In this document: one piece after another, positions 12,261 to 22,536 of the stretch
How positions within the stretch are numbered: the first letter of the stretch is position 1
Layout of the letters: the number at the start of each line of letters is the position of its first letter
Assembly (NCBI RefSeq): GCF_021155765.1
Contig: NC_060110.1
Coordinates: 24,202,001-24,266,000 of the forward strand
Direction of reading: 5' to 3'
DNA from: Diprion similis
Taxonomy: Eukaryota > Arthropoda > Insecta > Hymenoptera > Diprionidae
DNA length: 64,000 bases
Notes under the pieces: generated by a model
Told to the model about the DNA's origin: nothing
Database searches by the model: none
Seen by the model: only the letters and a program-made list of their open reading frames with translations
Program-made: the position numbers and the translations under genes

Positions 12261-13924
12261 GCTTCTTTCCTCCTCTAGACGGTTGACAACCCCTTCGTAC
12301 GAACCAACGAAGGACCGTGACCTTACCTAAAAACTTTCCCAATTCCATCCTAACCGGAAAATCTACTTCTCACTCTTCGCCATAGCTGTCAGCGAATCTC
12401 TTCGCCTGCGCCATATTTTGGACTCTTTGCTAATGGACCGTTTAAGTATTCATAGTAATTATAGATCGGTCGGACAGCGGAATTTTCACATCGAGGAAAT
12501 CAATCGGACGATTGAAATAGTCGATATCGTGGTTTTTGACTAATTGTAAAAAAAAAAACAAAAAAAAAAACAAACAAACAAAAGAGTTTTCTGTGTTTTG
12601 TACGGTATTTACTTAAGTCATCCTGATTTCACTGCATCCAGAATTACTGACGCGCCAATTCAATTCTATCTCAATTTTTAACTTGATCCTGTGGCTTCAA
12701 CTACACATCATCAATTTTTTTTTACTAAGATGAATTCAAGTCTGAATAAACACTTGTTTCGACAAGCTTTATTTTGATAATAATATTCCACTATTTGCGT
12801 GATAGAGAACAGAGAACGAAAATATCTCGACAACTAGATGGTGATAATAATTGAATGGTGCGCGGTGAAGACGTGTTAGGAAAAGTGAATGTGGATGGAT
12901 CGGGATTGTAAATGCGGAAAGTGTGTCAGATGTTTAGAATGACGCTGGAGGGTTTAACTCCGGACAAAAATAGCTGTTCCAGGTTCACCTCTGACGAGTC
13001 TCTTACAATAGGTAGCTTGTTTGACCCAGAGATAATCCATTCCTTTGTGATATTGTAATGTCGTGCATTGATCATATTCGTATGAAGATATTTTTGTGCC
13101 ATTTGTTTCCCCGTACAATATGCCGAATCTATATCGTTAAAAATGGCTGTGCAATATCTGTTTGCACGGAGCAAGGAACCCGGAATTTTGTGTTATACGA
13201 TTACGTGAAATCCCATGGATCTCATTCAGCGAATAATCGATTGCCAATAATTCGCATTCATATTCGTCGTACAATAAAATACAATTTTCAATATTCTCGC
13301 GAATGATCCTGCGCGGTAATATCTTTTCTCTGGTGGCACGAAAACTTTTCAAGACATCGGCTGAGTTTCATATTTCTTATTCATGGGAGTAGACGCGTCG
13401 TTAGTCTGGGAAATTGGAAAATATAAAATGAAGTCGTAAAAAATAAAAAAGTGAAAATAATCCCGCGATGTATAAATTACTGATGTCGAGTATACCAAGG
13501 CGGTCTTCTACTAGTTTCTTGTCTCTATTTCCACCCTGACTAAAGGATCACTTCTCCAAAAGAGTTAACGATGAGCGCTTCCAACAACGACGCGAAGAGA
13601 ATACATGAGAGATAAAAAAAAATCATTCCAGTTCAACAAAATGACGAATTTCACTTCGGGATAAACTATTGCGAGTCTTGGGATGATCTTGAAAAAAAAA
13701 ATGGCAGGATTAACAGATCAGAACAGTCGCAGAATGAAAGATAATCATGATGATCTCCGCTTGACAAGTTGTGCAGAAGATCGGACGAAGTATTTTCAAC
13801 TTTGGGTCCGACGTTGAATGGTTGATACTTATTTTTATAAAAAAATATCCGAGGTAACGCAAAGCCGATGTTAAAGACGAGATACACCCGGTGACTTGGA
13901 CTGCGGAGTGGTGGCAGAGAGGGC
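12261..13924. other. Stretch upstream of the JHAMT array, no recognisable gene
   Basis: Mostly AT-rich. An A-rich tract lies at 12548-12582. Overlapping frames of 60-80 codons occur on both strands at 12926-13352, with no recognised family. Confidence 0.5.
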
Positions 13925-13960
13925 TATATAAGACGAAAGGGGACCGAGGAACTTACCAGT
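13925..13960 (+). promoter_or_regulatory. Core promoter of JHAMT copy 1 (TATA box and initiator)
   Basis: TATATAAG lies at 13925-13932, and an initiator-like CCAGTT has its A at 13958. The spacing of about 33 bp is right for a TATA-to-start distance. The same arrangement occurs before copy 2 (20025-20062), which supports a real promoter. Transcription start is inferred, not observed. Confidence 0.6.
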
Positions 13961-14110
13961 TCAACATTAAGCAACGAATTAGAAGTTCTCCGCTGAAGGA
14001 CCGACGAAACACTGCGGCCGAAAACCTAAGGGTCCACCGAGACATCGCGGATTTCCAAATCCTAACGGAGTGCGCGTTAATTTCCTAACCGGAAGCCGGA
14101 CGTCTTAAGG
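13958..14110 (+). other. Probable 5' untranslated exon of JHAMT copy 1
   Basis: It runs from the inferred start to a GTAAAT donor at 14111. The matching acceptor CTTACAG ends at 14247, leaving a 22-base leader before the ATG at 14270. All three copies show an acceptor just before the ATG, so an intron in the 5' leader seems ancestral. Inference from splice motifs. Confidence 0.5.
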
Positions 14111-14269
14111 GTAAATTATTCCCCATTGTCAACCGGGTTCTACAAAGTGGAACAAGCGAGCCATTTGTTTCCATGAATCGGCTCGCTTTTAATCGAAACC
14201 ATCGTCTGCTACGCGCTTTTATCAAAGCAATGCCAATCACCTTACAGGCGTCCTTAGAACTCCACGAGC

Positions 14270-15537
14270 ATGTATAAACCAGCCCTTTACACGGCGGCCA
14301 ACGATCTTCAACGATCTGATGCCCATGACATCACGGAGGAATACGCCGAGGAAATCGGCCATATGTCGGGGCGATGCCTCGACATAGGATCCGGTCCTGG
14401 AGACGTGGTGAACGATTTTATTTTGCCGAAGCTGCACCCGAGGGCCAGCGTTACATGTGAGTCTCGTTCTTCTCGCCAGTCATGCGAACACCTTGTCAAA
14501 CTAAATACACGCATTCCAACGCACTCCAGGTTCGGACATCTCCGAGTCCATGCTCAATTTCGGGAAGTCAAAATACAGGGACAACAAACGACTCTCCTTC
14601 ATCAAACTGGACATCGAGTCACCCGATCTTCCCAGGGATTTAATTGAGCAATTCGATCACGTTATATCGTACAATTGTTTACACTGGTGCCAAAACATGC
14701 GGTGAGTTTTGTCAGTTGTCTTGATTGGAGGGTTGATCCTGATGAATTGCTGAGGCAACTGAAATAAGGATCAGATTTTGAGACTTTACTTTGAGAGTTG
14801 GTTATTGGTTCTAAACGAGTCCTCAAATGTTTATGCAAATTCGTGATCTGGTCCGATTGTTCCAGCCAGGCGTTTGAAAACATCTTTAATCTGCTTCGAC
14901 CAGGTGGAAGCACCCTTTTGGTATTCCTGGCCAACAACCCTGGCTTCAAAGCGTATGAGACGTTGGCTGCTATGCCATGCTATCAAACCTACATGAAGGT
15001 GAGCTCTTTTCAGACTCGACGATCTTTCACAGGACCGAAACGTCATCTGAGATTCGTCGATTTGTTTACAGGACGTGGATCGTTACATTCCGGTATTTCA
15101 GCACACCGAACGACGGCGTGAGACTTTGAAGAGTCTGGTCCAAGACGAAGGGTTCGAGGTCCTTCACTGCAGTCGCAGGGAGAGAAGTTACATCTTCGAT
15201 ACACCGGAGATCTTGACCAGTAAGATGTGTTTTTGTTTAATCACACTAGGACGTAATCCTCGTTCTTCACGAATTGCCTACTGCGTCATCGTCGAGTGTA
15301 GAGATCTCTTTTCCTCGTGTGATTGTCATGCTTTTTTCAGAATTCATGCTGGCGGTGAATCCTTTTATAGAACGCATGCCAGTCGACCTCAGAGCAGGAT
15401 ATGTGAAAGATCTGCTGGCAGAAGCGGTGAAAGAAACGATTACCTTCAACAAAAGTAACAACAACGAAAATAAGTATAGTATGTTGTCTAGATATTACAT
15501 ATTTGTACTTCACTTAAGGAAACCTATTGCTAAGTGA
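14270..15537 (+). CDS. jhamt: Juvenile hormone acid methyltransferase, copy 1
   Basis: Five coding exons: 14270-14456, 14530-14701, 14866-14998, 15072-15219 and 15341-15537. They join in phases 1, 2, 0 and 1 and give 278 residues, the usual family length. JHAMT transfers a methyl group from S-adenosylmethionine to farnesoic acid or juvenile hormone acid in the corpora allata, the late step that forms juvenile hormone. The SAM-binding loop DIGSGPG lies at residues 38-44 and is intact here. The family motif CLHWCQ lies at 112-117 and LLRPGG follows in exon 3. All introns are GT-AG and short (73-164 bp). The start MYKPALY matches the family N-terminus. This copy is the most diverged of the three and the only one with the full Gly loop, so it is the best candidate for the main enzyme. 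The family call is firm; substrate preference is not visible. Confidence 0.92.
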
Positions 15538-15553
15538 TATTAAAAATGAGAAA

Positions 15554-15559
15554 AATAAA
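15554..15559 (+). terminator. Poly(A) signal AATAAA after JHAMT copy 1
   Basis: A canonical AATAAA 17 bases after the stop codon. This is close for a 3' UTR, so a later signal may also be used. Confidence 0.5.
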
Positions 15560-16869
15560 TTGTTATCTAGTTTTTTAAGTATAATATAAAATACACACCA
15601 ATGATCTAACAACGCAACTATTGTTCTTCTCTTCAAATGTATACACGTATATGTATATTATGTATAGTATAGAAATGTAACAAATGTAAATTAGTTTACT
15701 TTATTCGTTTACGAACCCTTAAAGAACTTACTATAGGAGTTTCTAAAGTAAAACCTGATAATTTGCAATCAGCAATTTGCTTATTGGTTCTTAGGACTTT
15801 CATTTGTTCAATTTGCTATGCCGAAAGCGAGCTACGATAAAATATCCCTCGAACATATCGTTTGGCTACAATGATTAAGAATTTTCTTACAAACGTCGAG
15901 TCACAACTATTATGTATGCAGATTGCAGAGACTTATGACTAATCAACTTATTTCAAACTTGAAGGAATTGTTTCTCAAACGATCATGTTGAAGAATAATT
16001 TTTCTTCTTCAACTCTCTCAAAATAGACTATGCATAATGCATAATATAGACAATCTTCAACTATGTCTACCCATTTCGATTCTTACCTAAATGGATGTTT
16101 CCTAAAAACATTATACAATTTATTAGAATTTCGACCTGACTGGCACATTAACAATTTCATTGTTGGTAGATCATCGACTCGTACAGCGTTAGTATTGATT
16201 AGTTGACTTTAGGTTTTAATGCTCCCAAAAATATTGCATATGGATTCTATAATGGTGAATTTTTAACATTTTCTGTTTGAAAAAAATTCAGTATTCGTTT
16301 ATGAGTAATTCTAAACTGAAATAAAGTGTTTATATTTGTGGTTCGATTTTTGTTATAATATCTTGTTTAAGATAAATAGCAATGCCTTTTTCGCTTTTTT
16401 AATGGGACAAAAGTACTCCTCTTAATCACTCGAAGCCTTTATTTCAAAGAAATGCAGAATATCATGTTGATTATAAAATGATATCTTTCTATATTTATTG
16501 TATAACGCTTGTACCTTTATATACTTTGTATTAGAATCAAACTAGAGCCTCGAAATACCTTTCGTCAGGCACATGTCAGTGTGTATCTCATTATTATCTA
16601 TTACATACTCGACATTCTACCAGGAGTAGCGAACTTCTCTCCAGATAATCGTGCCATTGGCTATTGCGTTGCTGTTAATATTATTCATGATTCCAAGTGG
16701 CAAACTCTATCTTGTTGCTTCTAATAGACGGTACGTTCAAGAGTATGTGAGAATCGCACATTTTCACAAAATTTCTCATTTTCTATTAAGAAATACCAGA
16801 ATATTTATACTCATCTGAAATGCTAAGCAACATTTTCAATTTCATCATACTCATGTAACAGTAAAATGA
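15560..16869. other. AT-rich spacer between JHAMT copy 1 and a broken copy
   Basis: No gene seen. Frames are short and AT-driven. Confidence 0.5.
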
Positions 16870-17070
16870 GTTACATTTAGGAAACTTTCGAAGTTCATAC
16901 CGGTAAGTTGTCTCTTGGGGTTGATCAACGCTGCAACGTCATTGAATTTCATCAATTTTCAGGATTCATGGCGTCATTCATCCTTAACGAGGATAGGAAT
17001 AATGATTATAGTTTACTGTCCAGGCGTCTCACTTTGTAGTTTACTCGATAAAGCTAATCGTCAACTGATA
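16870..17070 (+). pseudogene. Broken JHAMT fragment (end of exon 4, intron 4, exon 5)
   Basis: The end of exon 4 is recognisable (ACATTTAGGAAA, compare ACATTTACGAAA in copy 2), followed by a GTAAGTTGT donor at 16902, a short intron and an acceptor at 16961-16962. The exon-5 remnant starts FMAS, lacks about 28 codons of the middle, then resumes with NEDRNNDYSLLSRR. One base is missing near the end compared with copy 2, giving a premature TAG; the original CTGATAG end is still visible at about 17064. Exons 1-3 are not detectable nearby. This is a decayed duplicate of the array. Confidence 0.8.
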
Positions 17071-17351
17071 GCAGCGAAATAATCAATTGAAACCGATATA
17101 TCAATCATCGTCCGTGTTTTGAAATGTTCGAATGTTCAATTATCGAGGTTATTTTTTTTCTAGATTCATGCATTGAGATGAATGGAATGAAGAAAAATGA
17201 AAATTTGTGGCGTGAAACTTAAGGGTTAGGATTTCAAACCGTACAATTAATACGAATTTTTTTGTTCTATTCAAAAACGCAATGATAACTACATCCAAAA
17301 CATCAATGAGATAAGCTACTCGATAATAAATAGTTTTTACTTCTCCAAGCT

Positions 17352-17415
17352 GTTACGAATGTAAACTAATCTGCATGCAATGGTGGACAATTAGCGAAGA
17401 CAGAGATTTTATCAA
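17352..17415 (-). pseudogene. Possible relic of the JHAMT 5' untranslated exon, inverted
   Basis: On the minus strand, AAAATCTCTGTCTTCGCT is identical to part of the inferred first exon of copy 2 (about 20086-20103). It is followed by a gapped match to the next bases of that exon (TCC, TTGC, GATTAGTT). The match is short, so it is suggestive only. Its position does not fit as the 5' end of the inverted fragment at 19590-19760, so several rearrangements would be needed. Confidence 0.4.
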
Positions 17416-19098
17416 GCAAGGCTTAGATGGTGGGGGAAGAAATCGAGACTCAATAATTACATCAAATCTGAAGTCAATGTTCTTGATAGCCTTGAGCCAG
17501 GCACATTCATTAACATTTTTTTCGCCGCGATAACATTTGGTCGTAAAATTTGAAATCAGTCTCGACTCGTTGATGTAGGTCGCTAATTTACGAGTAATAA
17601 AATAGCTATCGTATCTGCCGGTATGTCAACTTTAATCAATTATTTACTATTTCTAGGAAACATGTTTTTACCAATTGGACCTACAGATTTAATGGTATTT
17701 ATTCAATGTCGCATTTTCAGACGAGGTGTCATGCTAAATACTTTAATGATTATTATAAAATAATTTCTAACATGATCGTTTGAAAAGCAAGCTCTATATA
17801 TGAAGCGGGACGAAATTGATTTGTTAGAAGTGCATAGTTTAAATGTGAATTAACTTTTCTAAGGAACCATGAAACCATTGTGGTTTGTATCGTAGATCTT
17901 GAAGGACTATTATCCCTTAGTTATCCCTTGGCGTAATAAAATCATCAAGCAAAAGTAACTTGACAACGGAACAGCACGTGGCTGATCGAGACTTGAGGTT
18001 TTTCGATCATATATGAGGAATAGTCGACTTTTATTCCCGTATTGCAGGACTTTATTTCCGACTCAATTCTGGCCACATTATTGACTTAAAAATAAGAACT
18101 TGATACTTCTTTCGCAATATGGAGTGTAAAATTAAGAACGCATGTTGATTATCAAAAAATTCATTCTCGAAAATTCATATAATTAGGTTAAATTAAAAAA
18201 AAAAACAATTGTAAATACAATAAAAATAATTATGTCGCATTTATAGAAGGAACGGTTGACTTTCGTCTCTTTCTCTCTCTCTCTCTATCTTTAAAAAGTC
18301 TACTTTTTTCCCGCAAAAGTTGAGAGGAAAAAATATTCCAACTTCGTCTCTCTTGAGTCGGGAATAAAAGATTTTTTTTCCTCGTTTCTAATATCACTTT
18401 GCAGCAAGCTTACTGCACTCATTTTCGTTGTTGTTACTTTTGTAGAAAATACTGCCCTACAGTTGAGAATTTTTTACACTCTATTCTTACTGTAATTGCA
18501 TTAAAAGCATGCGAAAGTCCCACCGAAAAATCACTGAAATAAAAACTTTTCCATTTGTAATGAAAAATATGTATTTATTTTTAATTACTCTTTATTGATA
18601 ATTTAAATGCTAATTAAAATCAAAATAATGGATTTGCAGCGAGACTGGAAGCCGGTCTTCGCTAAGATGCTCATCGCCGATCTTATTCCATTGCACCACA
18701 GACTTACTTGCTCACCAGATGACAAATGTCAGAGGTATATTCAGTGCGAAAAGAGGTCTTCCGAAAATTTTATCCAAAACTAAGGCTTATCAACAAAAAT
18801 GCCGATACCCTGGTACTCGAGAAAGAACCGCTTCAATATCCCTGAGATCCATCAAACCCCATTGTTAGTCAAATTCTTAAGTATTGGACTTGTAATTTGG
18901 AGATCCGCAGGGGATGAAATTAGTGATACTTTGATGAATACAGAGTGGATTTTTCGAGTGTAATTTTGGTAAAATCGCAATGAAAAAATTTCACAATTAC
19001 ACCGAAGAATTGAGTGGAATTTTAGTGGATTACTGGAATATTACTGATTTTATGATCCACTGAAAAAAAAATCTGATAACACGGTGGAAACGAATCCG
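17416..19098. other. AT-rich spacer without a recognisable gene
   Basis: No supported coding region. A CT-rich tract lies at 18268-18288 and several A or T runs are present. Confidence 0.5.
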
Positions 19099-19410
19099 CC
19101 AGAATGAGGTTGACTGGCACGCGTTCTTTGGCCAAAAAATTAAACGGTTTTAGATTCAGCATGTTAATGGTCTTAGAATTGATCATACGATTTTTGATAT
19201 TTGCAAAATTAAGAAAATGGTGGGCATTTTTCGAAAAAATTAAAAAATACCGCTTTTTTAGCCGTTTTTTGCAAAAATAAAAATAGTTAAAATCCAAATT
19301 TTGAAAAAAGTATGATTCATTCCGAGGCCATTAATATGCTGAGTCCAAAACCGTTCAATTTTTTGGTTTCAGGTTAATCATCTCCGAAAAATCAGCAACC
19401 ATTCAGTCTG
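19099..19410. mobile_element. Foldback (inverted-repeat) element, about 310 bp
   Basis: Two arms of about 60-90 bp face each other. The left arm includes CCAAAAAATTAAACGGTTTT (19132-19151), and its imperfect reverse complement is at about 19350-19368. The pairing continues inwards (CAGCATGTTAATGG with CCATTAATATGCTG) and, more weakly, outwards to CAGAATGAGG and CATTCAGTCTG. The centre is A/T-rich. No transposase is encoded, so it looks like a non-autonomous foldback or MITE-like element; target duplication is not clear. Confidence 0.6.
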
Positions 19411-19589
19411 ATTTTCAACTACGATGTTTCTGTATAAAAAGTGATTAAAATCAATGTAGAAATTTTTTATTCATGTTATTTGAAAGTGTATTTATTAAGC
19501 CTAGGAAAGCCTAAATCAATATTTACAGATAAAACTTATTAAAAAAAATTATTGAAAAAAAAACCTTTTTTTTTTGCTCGTCAGTTGGG

Positions 19590-19760
19590 TAAACCCCTTA
19601 AAAGGATCCACCGTCAACATAAATTCTGAAAGAAGTATCGCAATCACACGAGGAGAAGAGACTTCGACACTTGATGATGATGCTGTAAGCCATTCACAAA
19701 ATACATCTTACCGTCCGGCAAACTTTCGCGAAGATCTGGTAAATGGCCAGGACAAAAATT
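19590..19760 (-). pseudogene. Inverted JHAMT fragment (exon 4 end, intron 4, exon 5 start)
   Basis: Read on the minus strand, this carries the end of exon 4 with a GGTAAGATG donor, an intron closely related to intron 4 of copy 1 (both share CCTCGTGTGATTG), a TTTCAG acceptor and the first codons of exon 5 (FMLTVDPF, compare FMLAVNPF in copy 1). Similarity stops a few codons later, at about 19590. Nothing upstream of exon 4 is recognisable. It derives from copy 1 or a close relative and lies opposite in orientation to the functional genes. Confidence 0.8.
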
Positions 19761-20024
19761 TTAAACTGACAGGACACAGATGACTGGAGATACGTAAACT
19801 ATCATTTTATTACCCGTAGAGCAGCAACTGACGTCAATGAGTCGAGACGAATTTTAAATACCTCGACAAAATGTTCCCGGGATAAAAAAAATTTAAATGA
19901 ATGGACGTGTAGGCTCAAGGATATCAAGAACAACTTGACTTCATATTTGATGCGACTGTTAATCCAGATGTCTTTTACCACCACCTTCGCCGTGCTCATA
20001 ACGGATAATCGCAGGTCATGTCAA

Positions 20025-20062
20025 TATATAAATCGTACCGTTCCGTGTATCTGTCCTCAGTC
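20025..20062 (+). promoter_or_regulatory. Core promoter of JHAMT copy 2 (TATA box and initiator)
   Basis: TATATAAA lies at 20025-20032 and a perfect arthropod initiator TCAGTC at 20057-20062, with its A at 20059. The 34-bp spacing is typical. It matches the arrangement before copy 1. Confidence 0.65.
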
Positions 20063-20150
20063 ACTACTAGCAGGAAAAATCTCTGTCTTCGCTGACTCTC
20101 CTTGCTGATTAGTTCGCCAGTCCGCGAACAGTGCTCAAGACAGACTGATT
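20059..20150 (+). other. Probable 5' untranslated exon of JHAMT copy 2
   Basis: It runs from the inferred start to a strong GTAAGT donor at 20151. The acceptor CAG at 21067-21069 precedes the leader GACCTTGC at 21070, so the 5' intron would be about 0.9 kb. Inference from splice motifs. Confidence 0.5.
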
Positions 20151-20719
20151 GTAAGTAATCATAGTCGCAAGGAACATATTTGAAACTATTTAAATAATTT
20201 TACAACGGAATAAAACTATGATCATTTTTTTTGAAAGCGTCCACCGCCAAACTTTGACAGAAAATGTCTTCTGTATTCCTTTACACTGAGGAATTGTTTT
20301 CATTTTTTTTGAAGTGGTAGAACATTATGAAAAAAAAATTAAAAACTAATTTTTTTTTTTCAAAATCTTGCGTTCAGAGGACACGTCAGTGAAACTCTAA
20401 ACTTTTTCGATTTTTTTGAAACTTGAACTCATTATAAAGCTCCATAAAAGAAGTGGTTTTCACTGGGTTCTAATCAGTTACGTTCCACATGTGTCCAGTT
20501 ATTATTTAAAATAACGTGAAAAAATGGTGTTTTTTGAAAAGCTCCCTTCGTCACAATTCTCATCGTAAGAATCTGGAAAAATTCCACAGCCATTAGAGTA
20601 GCGTAGAGAACAAAATTTATCATGGAAATTGCAATCCGACAAGTTACCACATAATTGGCAATTGTTACAAATATTCAAAAAAATTGTCGAAAAACGATGC
20701 AACTTGACATTTGTTTGAA

Positions 20720-20835
20720 GAAAAAAAATACTGTCACTAGATAATTGAATGAAGAATGAAGAAGAAAAAGGTCAAGTGCAACTCGACTCTTAGAATAATC
20801 ATTCAGAGGCTAGAGCTGGATGATCGTTTAACCCT
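20720..20835 (+). repeat. Segment shared by the 5' introns of JHAMT copies 2 and 3
   Basis: This segment, with motifs ATGAAGAAGAAAAA, GTCAAGT and CTCTTAGAAT, is clearly related to 24142-24248 upstream of copy 3. It shows that the duplication producing copies 2 and 3 included the 5' region and not only the coding exons. Confidence 0.65.
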
Positions 20836-21103
20836 TTTTTTATAACGATCTCGTGGATTGATGGCGAAATTATTATCACCCTTAGATCAAGTTCACGGAT
20901 TCATACCTAAAAAGTACTACATTTCATGCTTATTTACTGAACCGCTTTGACCCATCCGCAAATACGAGATCTGGCAGTGAATTTTACATTTTACCAGTTA
21001 CTGGAACAACTATGTAGCTACGTTCTATTAAAATAAAAAATGGGGAGCGTCACACCTTATTTACAGCAGGACCTTGCTAGTGAGAAGAGTGAGTTTTAAG
21101 ACG

Positions 21104-22520
21104 ATGTTCAAACCAGCTCAGTACTCTGCAAACGACGAACTGCCGCGTCACGAGACCACCGAATTCATTCAGGAGTATTCCAATGAAATTGGTCAAATGT
21201 CAGGACGGTGCCTTGATGTCGGATGCGGACCCTGCGACCTAGTCATCGAATCTCTCCTTCCAATACTGAATCCAAAGTCTACCGTCGTCTGTAAGTCTCA
21301 ACCACCGCACTGATAACGGGTGTCACGAAAATGTCTTTCTACCGAATGATTCCTCTGAACTCAGGCTCGGACGTTTCCAAGACCATGTTGGACTACGCAA
21401 AAGAAAAATACGGCACCAACGACCGGCTATCCTTTCTCCAGCTGGACATCGAGTCCTTGGCGCTGGAAAAAGATCTAATTGAACAATTCGATCACGTTAC
21501 GTCGTTCTATTGCTTACACTGGTGCCAAGACATGCGGTAGGTTCTCGTCATTCCTCTCCTCGGATGGGTCAATCGTTGTATCTGGCTTACGGAATCACAC
21601 GATGAATTCGTCTATGCTTTCAGTCAAGCCTTGGAGAACATCTTTGATCTGCTTCGTCCTGGAGGTACGGCCTTCTTGACCTTCGTGAGCAATTTTCCTT
21701 GCATGGACGCATACAAGGTGCTGGCGACTATCCCTCGATACCAGCGATACATGACGGTACGTTGTTATTTTCTTCGTAACTTGTTTATTCTTATAATCTA
21801 TGTACGCATACGTAACGATTATGCAATGCTTGCGTTTATAAATCCTGGATCACAATTAGACTCGTACATCGGAATACATTCGTTAAGTGCACCGGTTATG
21901 TAAAAATTTTCCCAACACACGTCATTTGGAATCTCAGTCAATACTTATCCGCATTATGATAAGAATAGCAATCTAGTAATCTCTGAAAATTCTCAACATT
22001 TTTAAATTGTGAGAATAACACATTTGCAAGAAGTAGCCTGTCTTGGAATAAGCCCACGGGTTCCAGTCAGATCTTCTGAAACGCCAAACAAAATTCTTGT
22101 TTAAATCATATTCAATTACAGGATGCGGACCGTTTCATTCCAGTATTTCAGCACGCAGAACGTCCGCGCGAGTCCTTGAAAAAGCTACTTCAAGATGTCG
22201 GCTTTGAGGTCTGCCACTGCAGTAGCAGAGAAAAAACTTACATTTACGAAAGTCCGGATGCTTTCGCCAGTAAGTTGTTTGTTTGAATTTATCATCATAG
22301 CAATGAAATTGATTTTGCACCGTTTTCAGAATTCATGGTATCTGTGAACCCCTTCATGCACCGCATGCCGGCTAAACTACAGCAGGAGTACGAAATAGAC
22401 CTGGACATAGAAGCAAGAAAGCACACATTCACCCTCAACACGGATAGAAATGACGATTATCAGATACTGTCCAGACGTCAAACCTTCGTAGTTTACATGA
22501 AAAAGCCATTGGTCTACTGA
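21104..22520 (+). CDS. jhamt: Juvenile hormone acid methyltransferase, copy 2
   Basis: Five coding exons: 21104-21290, 21365-21536, 21624-21756, 22122-22269 and 22330-22520. Intron phases are 1, 2, 0 and 1 as in copy 1, and the product is 276 residues. It is a SAM-dependent methyltransferase of the JHAMT family (last-step methylation in juvenile hormone synthesis). Family marks are the start MFKPAQY, CLHWCQDMR at the end of exon 2 and LLRPGG in exon 3. In the SAM loop (residues 38-44) the last Gly is Cys: DVGCGPC. This may weaken cofactor binding, or mark a changed function. The ATG at 21104 was chosen because it matches the family start and follows a conserved leader acceptor. Exon 2, its introns and most of exon 3 are nearly identical to copy 3. 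The reading frame is intact throughout. Confidence 0.9.
21291..21730 (+). repeat. Near-identical block shared with JHAMT copy 3 (gene conversion tract)
   Basis: From intron 1 to late exon 3, this 440-bp block differs from 25764-26203 at only 10 positions by my count, introns included. Outside it the two genes diverge sharply: 22 of 62 residues differ in exon 1 and 15 of 49 in exon 4. Such a mosaic is typical of recent gene conversion or unequal exchange. Confidence 0.85.
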
Positions 22521-22530
22521 TAGACAACCG

Positions 22531-22536
22531 AATAAA
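22531..22536 (+). terminator. Poly(A) signal AATAAA after JHAMT copy 2
   Basis: A canonical AATAAA 11 bases after the stop codon. Confidence 0.5.

Noticed and set aside
12926-13352. Overlapping frames of 70-82 codons on both strands
   Set aside because: No recognised transposon or host protein; similar lengths arise by chance in this composition.
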